The notes under the pieces: model-generated | The model's input: only the letters and a program-made list of their open reading frames with translations | Told to the model about the DNA's origin: nothing | Databases searched by the model: none | Assembly: GCF_964199755.1 (NCBI RefSeq) | Contig: NC_133901.1 | Coordinates: 5,310,016-5,374,015 of the forward strand | Length of the DNA stretch: 64,000 bases | Direction: 5' to 3' | Source of the DNA: Larus michahellis | Lineage: Eukaryota > Chordata > Aves > Charadriiformes > Laridae | Made by a program: the position numbers and the translations under genes | Part shown: one piece after another, positions 12,209-25,200 of the stretch | How the letters are laid out: every line of letters begins with the position of its first letter | How positions within the stretch are numbered: the stretch's first letter is position 1

Positions 12209-12404
12209 AGGCAGATGCTTCTGTCAGCCTTCCTCCTGATCTAACAAAAGCGGGGCAGGTCCTGGTTAAAGCTTAATTTAAGAGTTGACTGAGGAACTGA
12301 GACATTCTCTATTTTTCGTTATCTGCCCTTTTTCATGCTGCATGATGCTCTGTGAACTCCACCTGGTGTTATTTCAAACAGAAACCAAAGCAGGCCTAAA
12401 TGAG

Positions 12405-12466
12405 CAAAATATATATATCCTATAAAAAATATATATCCTATAAAATATATATATTTTAAAAACATG
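12405..12466. repeat. AT-rich simple repeat
   Basis: Runs of ATATAT alternate with CCTATAAA, giving roughly three imperfect units. A low-complexity microsatellite. Confidence 0.75.
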
Positions 12467-14469
12467 CAGAGAAATCTGCTACATGACATATGGCAGGTAA
12501 AAGTAAATGCTCCCCCTGAGCTGCTGCTATGAAGGTACTTTGCTATTCGAAAATGGCTTATTATCACAAGCATCCCCAGCAGCGCTGTAACATTTCTACA
12601 GATAAAGAAATATGCAAGTTTGTCAAAAATAATTTTTAATTACTTCTTAATTGCTAGAGAAAGATCTTTGTTTAAGGAGCTCAGAACACCACAAGTGAGC
12701 TGAGGGGTTGTATCCATACCAGAGCAGGGCATACTTGGGTCTAACATCTCCGTTAAATACTGATTTGCATTAAGTGCTCATTTGTGGTTTACCAGTAATT
12801 ATTTAATTCCAAAAAAAGTTAGGAATAATCATATTTTCTTGCAAAGAAAAATAATAAAATTATATCTGGCATATAAAATACTGGGAGGAATATCAGTTAG
12901 ACCACTGTAAAATTTTATTGCAGGAAGGGCATTTTAATAGTTATTTAAATAACTCTCCACTAACTATATATTTTTATATGTGTTCCCATAAGGTCACCCT
13001 AGACCACTCAAAATCAGTAAGAACTCTGAAATACCCGATATAAAAGTGTCCTGATAAATAACTAAAACACGGCCAAGTACCTTTGTGATTTTTCTCTCTC
13101 TGGACTGGAAGTGTTAGTCAGGATACCGCAAGTCCGCTCACAATTTTACTATTACTGGCATATTGTAATCACTTCTCTCATTAACTCATTCCAAAATAAT
13201 TCTGAAGTATTTGGGGAACATTTGTAGAAAATGCCAGATTACAGGAATGGGTCGTGAAGTCCTTTCCTTAACCACTGAACAGCTCCAACGGATCTCTCTC
13301 TTCGCATTATTCAGCAGATCGAGAGTTGTTCACTGCAGATCAAGGGAAGGAGTTTAAGAGTAATTCAGTCCAAGCTGTGTGAGCTTGGAACTCGATTCGG
13401 GTGACAGTACACATTTTTTGATAATTAATTTTGAGATCCAGACACTTGGCCTCAGGCCACAGGTGGGCACTGCTGGCATATCACATGCATCCCCTTAAGA
13501 GGAAGCAGATGGCAACATTACAGAGGTATTTATTATTTGACCATTACAACTTTTATTTTCTCAGCAATGCCCTTAAGGTGTTACGGTTTCACTTCTAGGA
13601 GGAAACGTAACTTGAAACAATTGAAATCTACTACTTCCATTTGTTCAAAAAGCAGCAGCAGCTCAGCTGCCCGCTGTGACCCCGTTAGACACCTGTGTTC
13701 AGTGTACTGCTGTGCTCTCCTAAGTGCCAATTTGCAAACGGCTTCTGGAAGATCCGTATGTTTTAGCTGCCCTTGGAATCATCAGGAATCTAACATAATG
13801 AACCGCGAGGATGTCTTCAGCACAGAGAAGATTTTTGTAACTTTTTTTCTGGTGTGGTAAAAAGGGTTACGAAGCAAGCTGTAGTACTAGCTCTGCAGGA
13901 CAGATGTACCACGAACTGCAGAGCCAAGGAGCTGAAGATCGTTGCCCAGAGAGAAACGCAGCTCGGTTCTCCACGCTAGACACGAAGATGTGAAACGCAA
14001 GCGCAAAGGAAACTGGCCTCTGCGTGAGCAGAGAGTGTTGCAAAACAGCTGCTTCTGAAATCAGTGAAAAGGCAGCTGTTGGTCAAGACCCCTCACCACC
14101 ACACGGTGCACATCTCAGTAAGGAACTGAAGGCAGCGACAGGACTTTCATTAGCTGTTTTAATCAGTGATAACACACAAGTGTCCAGGAGTCAATCCGTT
14201 TAGGTAATGGGTCCTTTAATTTTTAGCTATATTAATAAAAAAGTGATCCAATTTATCTGTTTCCTTATGGAGTAAATATTCAGGAAATTTAAGAAGCAAA
14301 TACACCATATCCACGAATTGATTATCAATGTACCCATTATGATCTATGTATTTGCACAGTATGAAAAATTGGTATCTTCATCCAAAATGCCAATGCTGGA
14401 AGAAAGGGGAAGCAATTTAGGAGAGGGAAAAAATTTCTCTTAAGTCAGTTATTAAAACTTCAAGCTTAC

Positions 14470-14607
14470 CCTTATCTTCTCTGAGTGGGTTCGGGAGACG
14501 ATCAAATCCATAGTTACTGTTAAACTCATCTAGAGGAACGACGCCAAGTCTTAACGTCGTCAATGCTTGGTTAACCAAAACATACAGTACGTCCTCCAAA
14601 CATCCAG
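14470..14607 (-). other. Candidate unassigned coding exon
   Basis: On the minus strand a pyrimidine-rich acceptor (CCCTTTCAG) precedes 14607 and a donor-like GGTAAGC follows 14470. The 138-nt interval is open in one frame, reading for example VPLDEFNSNYGFDRLP. It keeps about seven CpG dinucleotides in a CpG-poor neighbourhood. I do not recognise the peptide. It lies about 0.4 kb past the likely SEC62 3' end, so it could be an exon of a separate gene, an alternative 3' exon or chance. The frame also continues to a stop at 14417. Confidence 0.2.
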
Positions 14608-15009
14608 CTGAAAGGGCTGTGCAAGAGAAACTGCACAGACTACTAAAAGAGATTTATAAACAAATTATTAATGGTCACTTTGTATTAGCTTTGAGTTACC
14701 TACAGTTCTGAACAGACAAATCCTCTCCCGCCTCTTCAATTTAAAAAGTATTCCAGTTCAAGAATATAGAAAGTTTTAACATTAAGGCATACATACAGCT
14801 ATGTTGTTTGCTTTCATTTAATAAAGATCAATTTACTCAAATACATGGAATGTTGGCACAAAACTAAAGCTCTTGTGGAACAGCTACCAATCATACACAA
14901 ATATTCTGTGAGGTCCTCTTGACTTGCATTTCTCTGATAGATACACCACAAAATGGCTTGAATAATACAAACTGAATGCTGGATCAAATCTCTAAATAAT
15001 AAGTAGCAG

Positions 15010-15774
15010 TTAAAGTAAATGGTTTGCTTTATTTGTAAATTATGTACAGAATACATTTTTATTTTTTTTAATTACGACGGAGCAGGAGAAAGAAAACAGC
15101 CATAATTTCCAAAGGGTGCTGCTTCCTTCACCTGCTGGAGATGACCTCTTTCTCTGAACCGATGTACAAAACCAGTTTGGATTTCCTCGGTTGCTGGCAC
15201 ACAGTCTGGAGAAACAGAGAACACTGCAGCCACGTTCAGCACTACCAGCTTTTTATATTTTCAGCAAAAGATTTCTGCTAAAACTAGTTTTCTTAGGAAA
15301 GTTTTCACAATCTTTTGAAAATAAAATCAAGACAAATATCAAGAAAGCTGTGGGCTAAGAAGGGCTTTACCTAACTAGCTATCAAATAACTAGGAATAAT
15401 CTGAGATTTGGTCATTCAACTTTTACCTGTTTTACAAAAGCAAGTCTGAGAAGCTAAACTAATTGACCAGTTATGCAAGTACCAGAAAATTACGTTTTTT
15501 CAGTATGTTTGAGGACGATCTGGGCAATCTATCAATCAATAGAAAACTTGTCAGATTGATAAAACGTCTGTCAATGGATATTAATGATTAACATAGTACC
15601 AAGTAATCAAGTTAATGGTTAAAAAAAAAGAAATGAAGGAACTAGATATAAAACTGTTTGGTAACATGTATATTTCAGCAAACAAAGATGCTACTGGATG
15701 GTCTATGTTTTGGTGATCAGCCAACAAAGAAAATCCAACCATTTGCACATACTGAGTCCCAAACCCACAGTGAG
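15010..15774 (-). other. SEC62: SEC62 3' untranslated region
   Basis: This is the interval between the SEC62 stop codon and a canonical minus-strand AATAAA at about 15028-15033 (a second A-rich variant lies just upstream). It gives a 3' UTR of roughly 750 nt. Longer alternatives cannot be excluded, because mammalian SEC62 has long 3' UTR forms. Confidence 0.55.
15028..15033 (-). terminator. SEC62: Candidate SEC62 polyadenylation signal
   Basis: TTTATT on the plus strand is AATAAA on the minus strand, in the context ACAAATAAAGC. It is the best canonical signal in the first kilobase after the SEC62 stop. Confidence 0.5.
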
Positions 15775-16241
15775 TTATGATTTTTCATGTGAAGGCCTAC
15801 TTTCGGTATCTTCCTCCTCTTCCTCCTCGCAATCCCCTTCATCTGTTTGCTGTTCCAGTTCCTCTTTTGTGATCATTTCAAAGTCGTTTCCGTTTCCACT
15901 ACTGTGCTGGGACCTGTCGTCTTCGCGCCTGTCACTATCAGTGTCTGAATGTCGCTCTCCTCCCGAGCCGTCTGTTCCCGAGTTCCTCGTTGCTTCTGTT
16001 TTCCCATCCTCTTCTTCCTTCTTCTCACTATCTGATTTCTCCTCGCTGTCGTATTTTTGCTGCTTTTTGGATTCTGATTTTTCCTCTTTCTTTAAGTCTG
16101 CTTTTGGTCCTTTGTATTCGTGTGTGTACAGGGGCCTGAAGGAGTCAATGAATCCCACGTCTGCTGTGAGGTTTGGCAGGAACCAGAAGTGATGCCTTCC
16201 TCCAGTGATGAGCCAGATGATAAGGAAGAGGATGCAGCGAG
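15775..16241 (-). CDS. SEC62: SEC62 coding exon 8 (last)
   Basis: It encodes residues 246-400: the end of the second membrane helix (ARCILFLIIWLI), the conserved GGRHHFWFLPNLTADVGF segment, and the acidic cytosolic tail with the LIR core NDFEMI. The acceptor is a strong T-rich tract ending ATACAG before 16241. The TAA stop is at 15775-15777. The serine-rich open frame on the opposite strand is a shadow of the acidic tail. Confidence 0.97.
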
Positions 16242-19200
16242 CTGTATAAAAAAAGGAAAAGGGAAATTTGGGGTTGTATTGTAAACACCCACAGCGTACA
16301 ACTATGGTGTAAGAGATGTCCACTACTAACACCCACCCGAAGCCAGGGACAAGGGGTGACCCTGGGGGAAAATCTCTCGTTCTGCAATAGCGTTGTGGAA
16401 GTTTGTTTTCACCGTGTCTCCCCTGCCCCATTAACCTTGTATCTATGATTTAGCTCTTAATCCCCTTCTGCTAAAGAAATACAAACCCAAGAAAGCTTTA
16501 AAATCCTGGTAGCACCATTCTCGCTACCGATTCTGTTCTTACACACAGTTCTTGGGTTTGTTTTGCTTTTTTTATTATTTTATTTTTAAACAGGGGCCGT
16601 AAACAAATCTCCACTATCCAGGAAACACCAACAGGTGACAGACGCGAGCCTGCGCTTTCTCTGTCTGCGGCACAACTCTGACACCCGGTGGCCAGGAAGG
16701 AAATCCACGCACGGGATCGGCCTGGCCCTTGCTGGCAACGGCGAGACAGCGACCCATCTCGGACCGCCTTTAAGAAGCAGGCAGCGTCTCCGCTCTTAGA
16801 CTTCCCCTGCTGATAAAGTGACGATGACCGACACTTACCGACGGCAAGAAGAAGAATACTGGCGACAAAACAGCCCGCGCCTACACTGAGGTAATAAACA
16901 CCAACACGCATTTCTGCTGGCCAGAGCGGGAACAGGGTTGCAGCTATAACAGCAATCACTAAATAGAAAGACAAGGAGAAAAGCATGAGAAGCACGATGA
17001 GTTTTTCCTGCTACGTGCATAAAGGTTCTAGACTTACCATTTATTCAAGGTACTGGCATAGCATAGTGTGAGTTACTGACAGTATTTTGGACCTTGCCGG
17101 GTCCCCCTGCTCCTGTTCTCATACTCATTCCACATCCAGCAACTCTACAGCGCTGCGCTTAGTCACCAGAGCAGAGAGAGCACCTCTGAGGAGAGGGGTT
17201 TGCACACACACACACAGGGGAGCGGGGAGCTGCCTGTAGCCAGCGCAGCAGGACACGGGCGCAGGGTGATCATGGTGGCCCCAAGGACTGGCCAAAGAGG
17301 CCTGACTATGGCCCCAAGGGATGATCCGGATTCTCAGGAAAGGTGGTTCTCTCAGGGCAAGGACTGGAAGGTACAGCTCAAGGGCAATACAACAATCTGC
17401 TAGCTCACTGATGTCAGTTAACATCAATACTAATTTAGATTAAAAAAATGAAGTTAGCCAACTAAGCTTACTCTACACAAATACAAATTCTAGGGTCAGA
17501 AAAATACCATTATAGTTTACAATAATTCCTTTAACATTTTTCACATTTTTATGTAAACCACATTTGCCTATTGGGCAACTTGTTAGTTTAAAACAACAGC
17601 AATTAACAGCTTGCAAAGCTTGTGCAAGTTCAGACATTGGCTACAGCATGTTTCAGGTTTGGTTTTGTTTGTTTTAAACACCTGTAGCCCCTCCACCCTG
17701 AGATCAAAATTCAATAATATGACTGGTGTCAAATCATGCTGAAACTGAAGAGCAAAACTTTGCGCAGAAAAGAGACAAACCTTTCCAAGGAGAGACAGGC
17801 CTGTTGATACTACGCCTACATTTACCATGTGCTCACTAATATCTGCTCTTACTTACCAAGTACAAGTCCCATGGCAAAAGTTTTAAAGTGAACAGGGTCA
17901 TAGATCCACACATACACCTACAACAGAAATAATCTGGTTTACGCTTGGAAAATAAGCTCGCTGATAAACGATTTCACTTATTCCCTCACCCAAACGCTTG
18001 CTGCTGTGCTGTCGGGCCCTGCACCGTACCAGGGCAGGGCCGCGTGTCGCAGGCAGGGTACACTTGGAACAGGTTTCTGCCAGCGGGAGAGGTACGAAAG
18101 GAGGCAACCAGCCCAGGGGCTGCACGCCTGCCTGCCCACACCACGGCCTTTGCTGATGATAATCTGAGCCTCGTGGCAGGAGGCTGAGGGACACTGTGCC
18201 GCTGGGGCAGGACACGACGCAGCGCTGGGCAAGGCACTGGTGCTTCCAGCTGGGACGGGGAGAAGGATGGGAAGGAGTTTCCATACTGTGTAAGAAAACC
18301 AGTGGAAATCTGAGACTGAATCTCTCAGAGAATTACTTCATAAAAGAAGTTGCACCCAGAGAAAACTTACAGGTGACGTAAAATCCTGGGGAAAACAATC
18401 AGACAGTAAAACTGATGGGGAAATGAAAGATTCAGAAACATCACTGAATCAAGGCTTGATTTTATCTTTCTTTATTAATGTTGTTCAGCATGAAGCCAGA
18501 AAAACTTTTGTAAAGAAAAAATGTCTTAATTCCCTTAAGAGAAAAAAACCAGACTGAACATATGGAACAAAGCAACCAGCTGAAATGCTCAGTTCAGCAT
18601 AAGTCCCATTTGACGGCCTCAGATAAGTGTAACTGTACCCTCTGTTCCACAGCGCTGTTATCTAAATGTCCACTGTTGCAACACTCAGTACCAAACGCTT
18701 GTGCGAGAACTGTGGATCCCTTTGAATCAGATTTGCTCAGCCGTATTAAAAGAAAACCTTCTTGGTAAAGTGCAGGATTTCCTGAACTAGAAAAACAGGA
18801 TTTTTTTTTTTTTCTTACCAAACTAAACAGTTTGAATCTTAGCTATTAACTGTAAAAAGAAGCTGCTGATTACTAGGAACCAGCAACCCTCATGGCAGAT
18901 GTGTTAATAGGAGCTACCAGGAGGACAACTCAGCGGCAGTAAGACAGTTTTTCAGTGTGATGCAACGAGTATTTAATATTTTACTTCTCACAGGGTGCGA
19001 AAGTTGACTATAGGCAGGTGTAGCTCTGCTGCCAGTCAACTGTTCCGTGAGCTCAAACAAACTGGAGATGGTGACTGGTGACTGGGCAATAAGACAGAGT
19101 GTAATAGTCTGTGTCTGTAAGCACAATATAATGAAGAAAAAGGAAAACCAGCTCTAGTGTAAATATACAAGGATTGGCTCTAAATTAGCTACTACTTAAA

Positions 19201-22200
19201 AAAAGCTCTTGGGAGTTGCAGTTCTTAAAATTGTCAGCTCATTAATACACAAAGAAGTAAATAAAGGATGTTAAGACAAGAAGTAAATACAGTTATACTG
19301 CAGACAGTACTGCAGCCTCATGCTGAATGTCACGTCCAGCCTGGTTACTCCATGGAAAAGACACCAGGAAGGATCAGAGGTAGGTGTGACTCCGTACCAG
19401 GCGGGATGAAACAGAGCAAGGCAGGTTGGGAAAGAACTAACTGAGTAGAGTAAAGATACATAAAGGAAGTACATTTTACACACAAGTGATTTATTTACAT
19501 CATTCACTGCCAGGTGTGTTTTATAACCAGAGGTATGTGAGAATCTTGGGGGACATTCCAGTTCGGTGACACACAGCATCAACACAGGGCACAGTGTTAA
19601 AGACTTACCACTTAGCCCCAAATCTTAAAAGCACAAATATGACAGTACATTACAGAGCTGTTAAAGAATTAAATTCTTTGTCTTCCAGAAAAGCAAAATA
19701 CAAAGAAGTATTTAAGACGACAGTTCCAGTGGTAAAGCCAGGATGAGAATTCAGGCATGCCTTAGTGTCACCCACCTGCTCAGATCACAAAGTCAGGCAG
19801 CCTCTGGGTAGCAGGTATTTTTGATTTCCCCTCCTGTGATTGAACATCATGTGCTGAAAGGCTTGTGTTTGGTTAGAAACATTTCAGCACAGCGATGGCC
19901 ACAGGATAATCTGGGCTGGAAGGGATCTCGGGTGGTCTCTAGTCCACCCTCCTGCTCACAGCGGGGCCAGCTGCGAGGCCGGCCCAGGCTACTGGGGGTG
20001 TCACCCAGCCCGGTCCAACACCCTGTCACACCCCGAGGACAAATACTTCACCTCGTGGCCAGTAACACCTAAACAACCAGCAATTAAGTTTTCTTTTAGA
20101 TTTTTTAAGTTGCTATCCTACATTTATCTCCCTCTAATCTCCTTGCAAGTATCTAAAAATCCGATGTTTCAAGATCAACCATCACATTGCCATTATTTTC
20201 TCTTTCAACGTGTCAAGAGTTTGCAGAAATCCAGTAAATGAACCTCTTATCTGGCAACAGCACATTGACACCGAAGTTAGAAAGTACCCATAAATCTTAC
20301 CTCATTTCCATCCAAGAAAACTTGGTCTTCATGTGGCTCAAGTTTAAATTTCCTCTTCGTTTCCTTTTTCTTGGGTGTTCCTGGGGTCTCATCCTGAGGA
20401 CAAACACAAAATATATATATATTTTTTAAAAATTAAAAAAAAAAAGGGAGGGTTTTAATTTCTAGTATTTTAATATCTATGGAGTTGGATAACTTTTCAC
20501 AAAGTTAATATCATGTTTATACTTTTTAAGTAAAGATGCTTTATTGCCTCCTGTTCTCATTTATTACCAACTGGGTACCTCAAAAATTAAGGAAAACTGT
20601 AAGGAAAGAGAAATTTTATTTTTAATAAGTGTCTAAGGACTAGGCTATGACTTCAGGATTACATTCTGTCTTCAAATGGACAGCAAAGCTCCGCTGATAT
20701 TAATAGAAAGTCTGCCCAAAGATCAAGAACAGAGTACCACACTTCATCATCTCTACCTTTATTACAGTTCTTTGGTACCTTGGTGCATATTCACCGCACG
20801 GGCATCCTTTCCGAACCAGCTCCTGCCTCTTTGTTCTCTCTCCTCCTCAGTCTCTTTTTGCATCTTGTGCTTCCTCTTCCCTGTTTCCTTCTCTTTGCTT
20901 ATTTCTTTGCTTGAAATTAACTTTCTAATTTTTGTCCTGTGATGTTCAAGTTAGTACCCACTGGCGTATATAATCCGCTAAAATATCTGTTCAATAATTA
21001 ATGATTAGTTTAAAAATTAACATTACATTTAATAATGTAACACTCCAGATGACAGGGAATCAGAGCAGTTCATAACTTTAATAATCAGCATTTTAAAGTA
21101 CCTCCAGAGTTCGGTAATCTTATACTGGCTTCTATGTCCAGGCTGCCAGCAAGACTGTTTTGTTTATAATTATTTTATTTCTTCTGAGATCTCGATGTTT
21201 GTACCTGCAGACCATACCTCTCACTAAATCTGTTGTTAATTTTACTGAGGAGTGTCTGAATGAGAATAACTTTTGACCACTGTCCTACTAACTCTCACTG
21301 TATTTGTACCACTGTGTATGGAAGAAAACACACATCCCTTTGTCAAGTTTCTCACGCAGATTCCTAACATTTTAATTTAGGAATTCTGTTCTGCTAATAA
21401 AATAAATCGGGAATGAAAATGGGAACAAGCATGTGAAAATTTGTACGGTAATAATAGTCTGAACTTTAAAGAAAGTAAATAAATCAGAAGTCTGTGAAAA
21501 CTAGGCATTATGCGGATGAGTAATGGAGCTGTCATACAGAAAACCGGCCCCTATTACAGAGCTATTTACAAGCACCAAATATCAAATATTACATTCCAAA
21601 CATTCTTATTACCAAACATCGCAAAATTGTTTTTGTTTCGCATGTGCAGCTGCGCTGCTCTGAGATATCAGGTCACGTGCACATGTGTCACTCTATGTTA
21701 ACGTTCACTTGTACAGCACGTTGCTGCCCGCTGCAGATGAAGAGAAGTAGTTTTTGATTAACTCAGTCCACATTAGAAGATGACGAGGAACACAAAAGCC
21801 CAACTGAAGCCTCTTTTTTGACCTACATCAAAATCAGAACAACTCCAAAGATTTTTAAAAAAAGCCAAACCAAAACGAAAACGCGCAGCATATTTTAGAC
21901 AAGAAAACAGGCACAAAAGGTATGCCACATTTCAGAACAAACCACCATATTTTTAAGCCAATGTCATCTTAACAATGGGATAATGTATTCTCTGTTACAG
22001 GTTTGCCTCTTCTCTTACAGACAGCACTTACCTTCTTACTCTCCTCTTTTTCACCATCCTTTTTCTTTTCCTTTTCTTTCTCCTTCTTAGTTTTTTCGTC
22101 TTTGCCACTTTCCTTCTTGCTCTTTTTCTCCTCTTCCTTCCCACTCTCGACCTTTCCTTTTTCCTTTTCTTTCTTTGTATCCTTGTCAGGTTTCATTTTC

Positions 22201-25200
22201 ATCACTTTTAACGCTCGATGAAAAAATTGTTTCTTCAGGAGTCTTAAAATGAAAAAGTTAAGTGATACGTTTAAGTGTGGCTGCAATAACAATGTTTACA
22301 CTCAATTATGTTATTGGATACCATTCTAGATTATTTATCTAATATAATCATCAATAGCCTGACTGAAAAACAGAGGTCACCATTATCTGCTCTGTTTACA
22401 ACTAAATACACCAGACCTAATTATGCAGTCTCACCTCTTGCCTTGCTTTTTGTGTTCATCTCTTCAAAACTGGGTAAGCCCCATACTTTTCTGTGGCAGC
22501 ATTTTGCATAGATATAAACAAATACACAAGATGTAGGACAGAGGAAGCCCCCAGGACAATTTAATTATCTTTCCCATTAATGAAACTCCATCCAGTATTT
22601 ATTTTCAAGTTCATGTCAATGTATTTCATAGCAAGAATAAGAAAGTGGACCTATGGCTTATCGAGTTCCTTGGTAAGTGGTGCAAACATACCTTATAGCA
22701 AGTATTTTTATGGCCAGCAGGGCATGAGGATGTAGTATTTGGTAGTACTAAGGTTGTCGCCAACAAGTAATATCCTTGAAAGGATCACAGCCAAATCCAG
22801 CATGGGGAGAACAGTACTGAATACCACTCTTCAGACCGAGAGGAAGCAGTGGGGTGTGAAACCCAAGCACTCCTTCCCACCAAAAATCCTGGTCCTATGC
22901 TCCAAATCGATCTGATTTGTCCTTGGTTTCTTTCATCTCTTGCTGCAGACCAAATCCGTATGCTGGACTGCTCATTAAGTTAGGAAAACTCGCTTAAGTG
23001 AGAGAAGTCATGCTACCAACTAAACTTACGTGCATGCTGACTATCAAGCAAAGTTGTTTCAGGTATGTAAAAAACCCCTCCTTCAGACAACTGTTGACGT
23101 GGATTCTCTTTCTAGCAACAGAAAATCATGTGTTTGGGAGAAACAACTTCACAGCTGAAAGTTTTGGGGGCTCAGGTACTGAGCAACCCAGGGGACGGGT
23201 CTGGCCTGCAGGACACCTCTTTCACTTGCAGGAGCTGCCTCTACCTCCGATGGAATTAAAAAGACGGGATCGTGCAAGAACTGCTGCTCAGAGCCTGCAG
23301 CCATGACATCAGCACAGCCAACAGCCAGGTCCCGAAGCGGGGCAGACCTTGACATAACCAATGAAGTGCCGATTCCCGACTTGCTAACCCTCAGTAGATC
23401 TGCTAACAAAGTGCTATTGACGTAGCTTATTTGTGACAAATCCCCTCAAAAGAAAACTTACTGAACTTTGATCAATATGTAAGTGCACCGGGAGACCCTG
23501 TGTACTGGAGCAGCATTATGCGTTCAGTTAGTTCCTTGTTTTAAATATGCAACTCATGGATGCAATTGTCACGGGATGAAGCAGCAGGATCTGATATTTG
23601 TTTTTTGTTTGATAGGGCAGGTAAAACAAGCAATAGCCACACCAAGAGAGTTAAGGTACTTGTTTTTAATACCAATAAGAGCCTAAGCATCCTCTTATAC
23701 TGAAGACACTAGTTTTATATTACGATGTTCCTCCATCCCTTCCAAAAGGCAAAGGAAGTAGACAGTGCTAATGTTTAAAACACTGAAAACAGCTTCAGTG
23801 ACCAAAGGTGGCCTTAGCGTTATTAGCAATACAGAGGCGAGCAAGAGAAACCAAACTGCAGACATGGTATGGTGACAAATGGATCACCAGGGCACAAAAT
23901 GATACTGGTGATAAAAATCAGTGCTGGAGAACAGAGGGTTGAACCGATTCTCTTTGCATACTACACAGCCATTCTTTACACTGCTGCAGCCGAAGGACTT
24001 CACCAACCATCGCCTCATCTGATGCTTTAGTAACTGAAGAACAAACACACAGACTCCTGTCTCAGTCCAAAGACTCTGGAAGGGAAAACTGACTCTTCTG
24101 TTTGCGTTAAAATAATGCTTTTTTCTAAACTTTCTTGAAGAAACCAGCAAAAGGATTAAAGTTCAAGCACAGAATCAGCCCTGCCTCAGCCCTGGAACTG
24201 GGGGAAGAATTTCACCTCGCTGTTTATCTAAAAGAGGCCAGAAAAAAAGACTACATATTAGCTGTATTTTTTCACTTCTAAGTAGCTTTCACAGAGGTCT
24301 CCAATTGTTGGCAGTCCCCTTAGACCCATGCGCCTGCCCCAGATGAGGTACAGTCAGAATACGCCATTCACCTAAACAATGCACTTGGAGTACACTAAGG
24401 AGCAGAGACGGGCCGTTTGAGAGGCATAAATTAAACCTCCACGTCCAGCTTCTGGCAATGGGAAGGAGAGATTTGAGAGCTCTGATCCTACTAACTTAAA
24501 ATAACTATAAAATTTAGGAAAATCGTTTTGTTCATCTTGCTGGCCCAAGCAGCATAATGAAAGCAGGAGAGAGTTTTGAGAATAAAGATGATGAAACTAC
24601 ATTGTTCCCATTTCTGGTGTGACACCCACAAACACGGTAATAAAAATACAATCTTTATTTTCACATAAATCCACAAATGTTTTAGAACACATGAAGCATA
24701 AGAGAAATTGGTTCCTAAATAACTAAGACATCTTGACAACTATATTCATTAATAAAATTGATGAATTAGGCCAGGTCATACCTGTTGCAGTAATCAACTA
24801 CAGATTCTCGGTTTGTAAATAAAGCCTCTTCTCCTTTCTTTGCCTTTGCCCATTTAGAATCCAGGAGGCAATCCACAGCTTTTGAGGCTAGAGAGAAAAA
24901 TGGAATTAAAAACGCATTAAAACTAATGACATTTACTTTAACATTTAGTCCACGTTCCTTGAACCACACCAACCAGTCAGTCAGTTCTGGTGATGTTCCA
25001 CATCCTCTCAATCTTTAAAGTTAAGACTAGCCACTATTCTGAAATACAGCACTCTTGATAACTATAAACCTTTAAATCACAGAGCGAAAATTACTGTCTT
25101 TACTGCAGGCCGATAAGATTAATTTTATGGCTATCTAATGCCTAGATAAGTTTTCAAAACCAAACTGTAAGATCAGTACTTATTAGATAAAGCACTAATA

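Larger units (their letters stand above)
7233..14416. other. Intergenic DNA between GPR160 and SEC62
   Basis: About 7 kb of mostly unique DNA. It holds a short tandem duplication near 12.19 kb and an AT dinucleotide-rich stretch near 12.43 kb. Short open frames, for example at 9652-9981 and 13537-13860 on the plus strand, look random to me. No coding exon, RNA gene or further CR1 copy is recognised. Confidence 0.55.

Noticed and set aside
15698-16192. Serine-rich 164-codon plus-strand frame
   Set aside because: It is the mirror of the acidic SEC62 tail exon.
22003-22221. Phe/Ser-rich plus-strand frame
   Set aside because: It is the antisense of the lysine-rich SEC62 exon 4.
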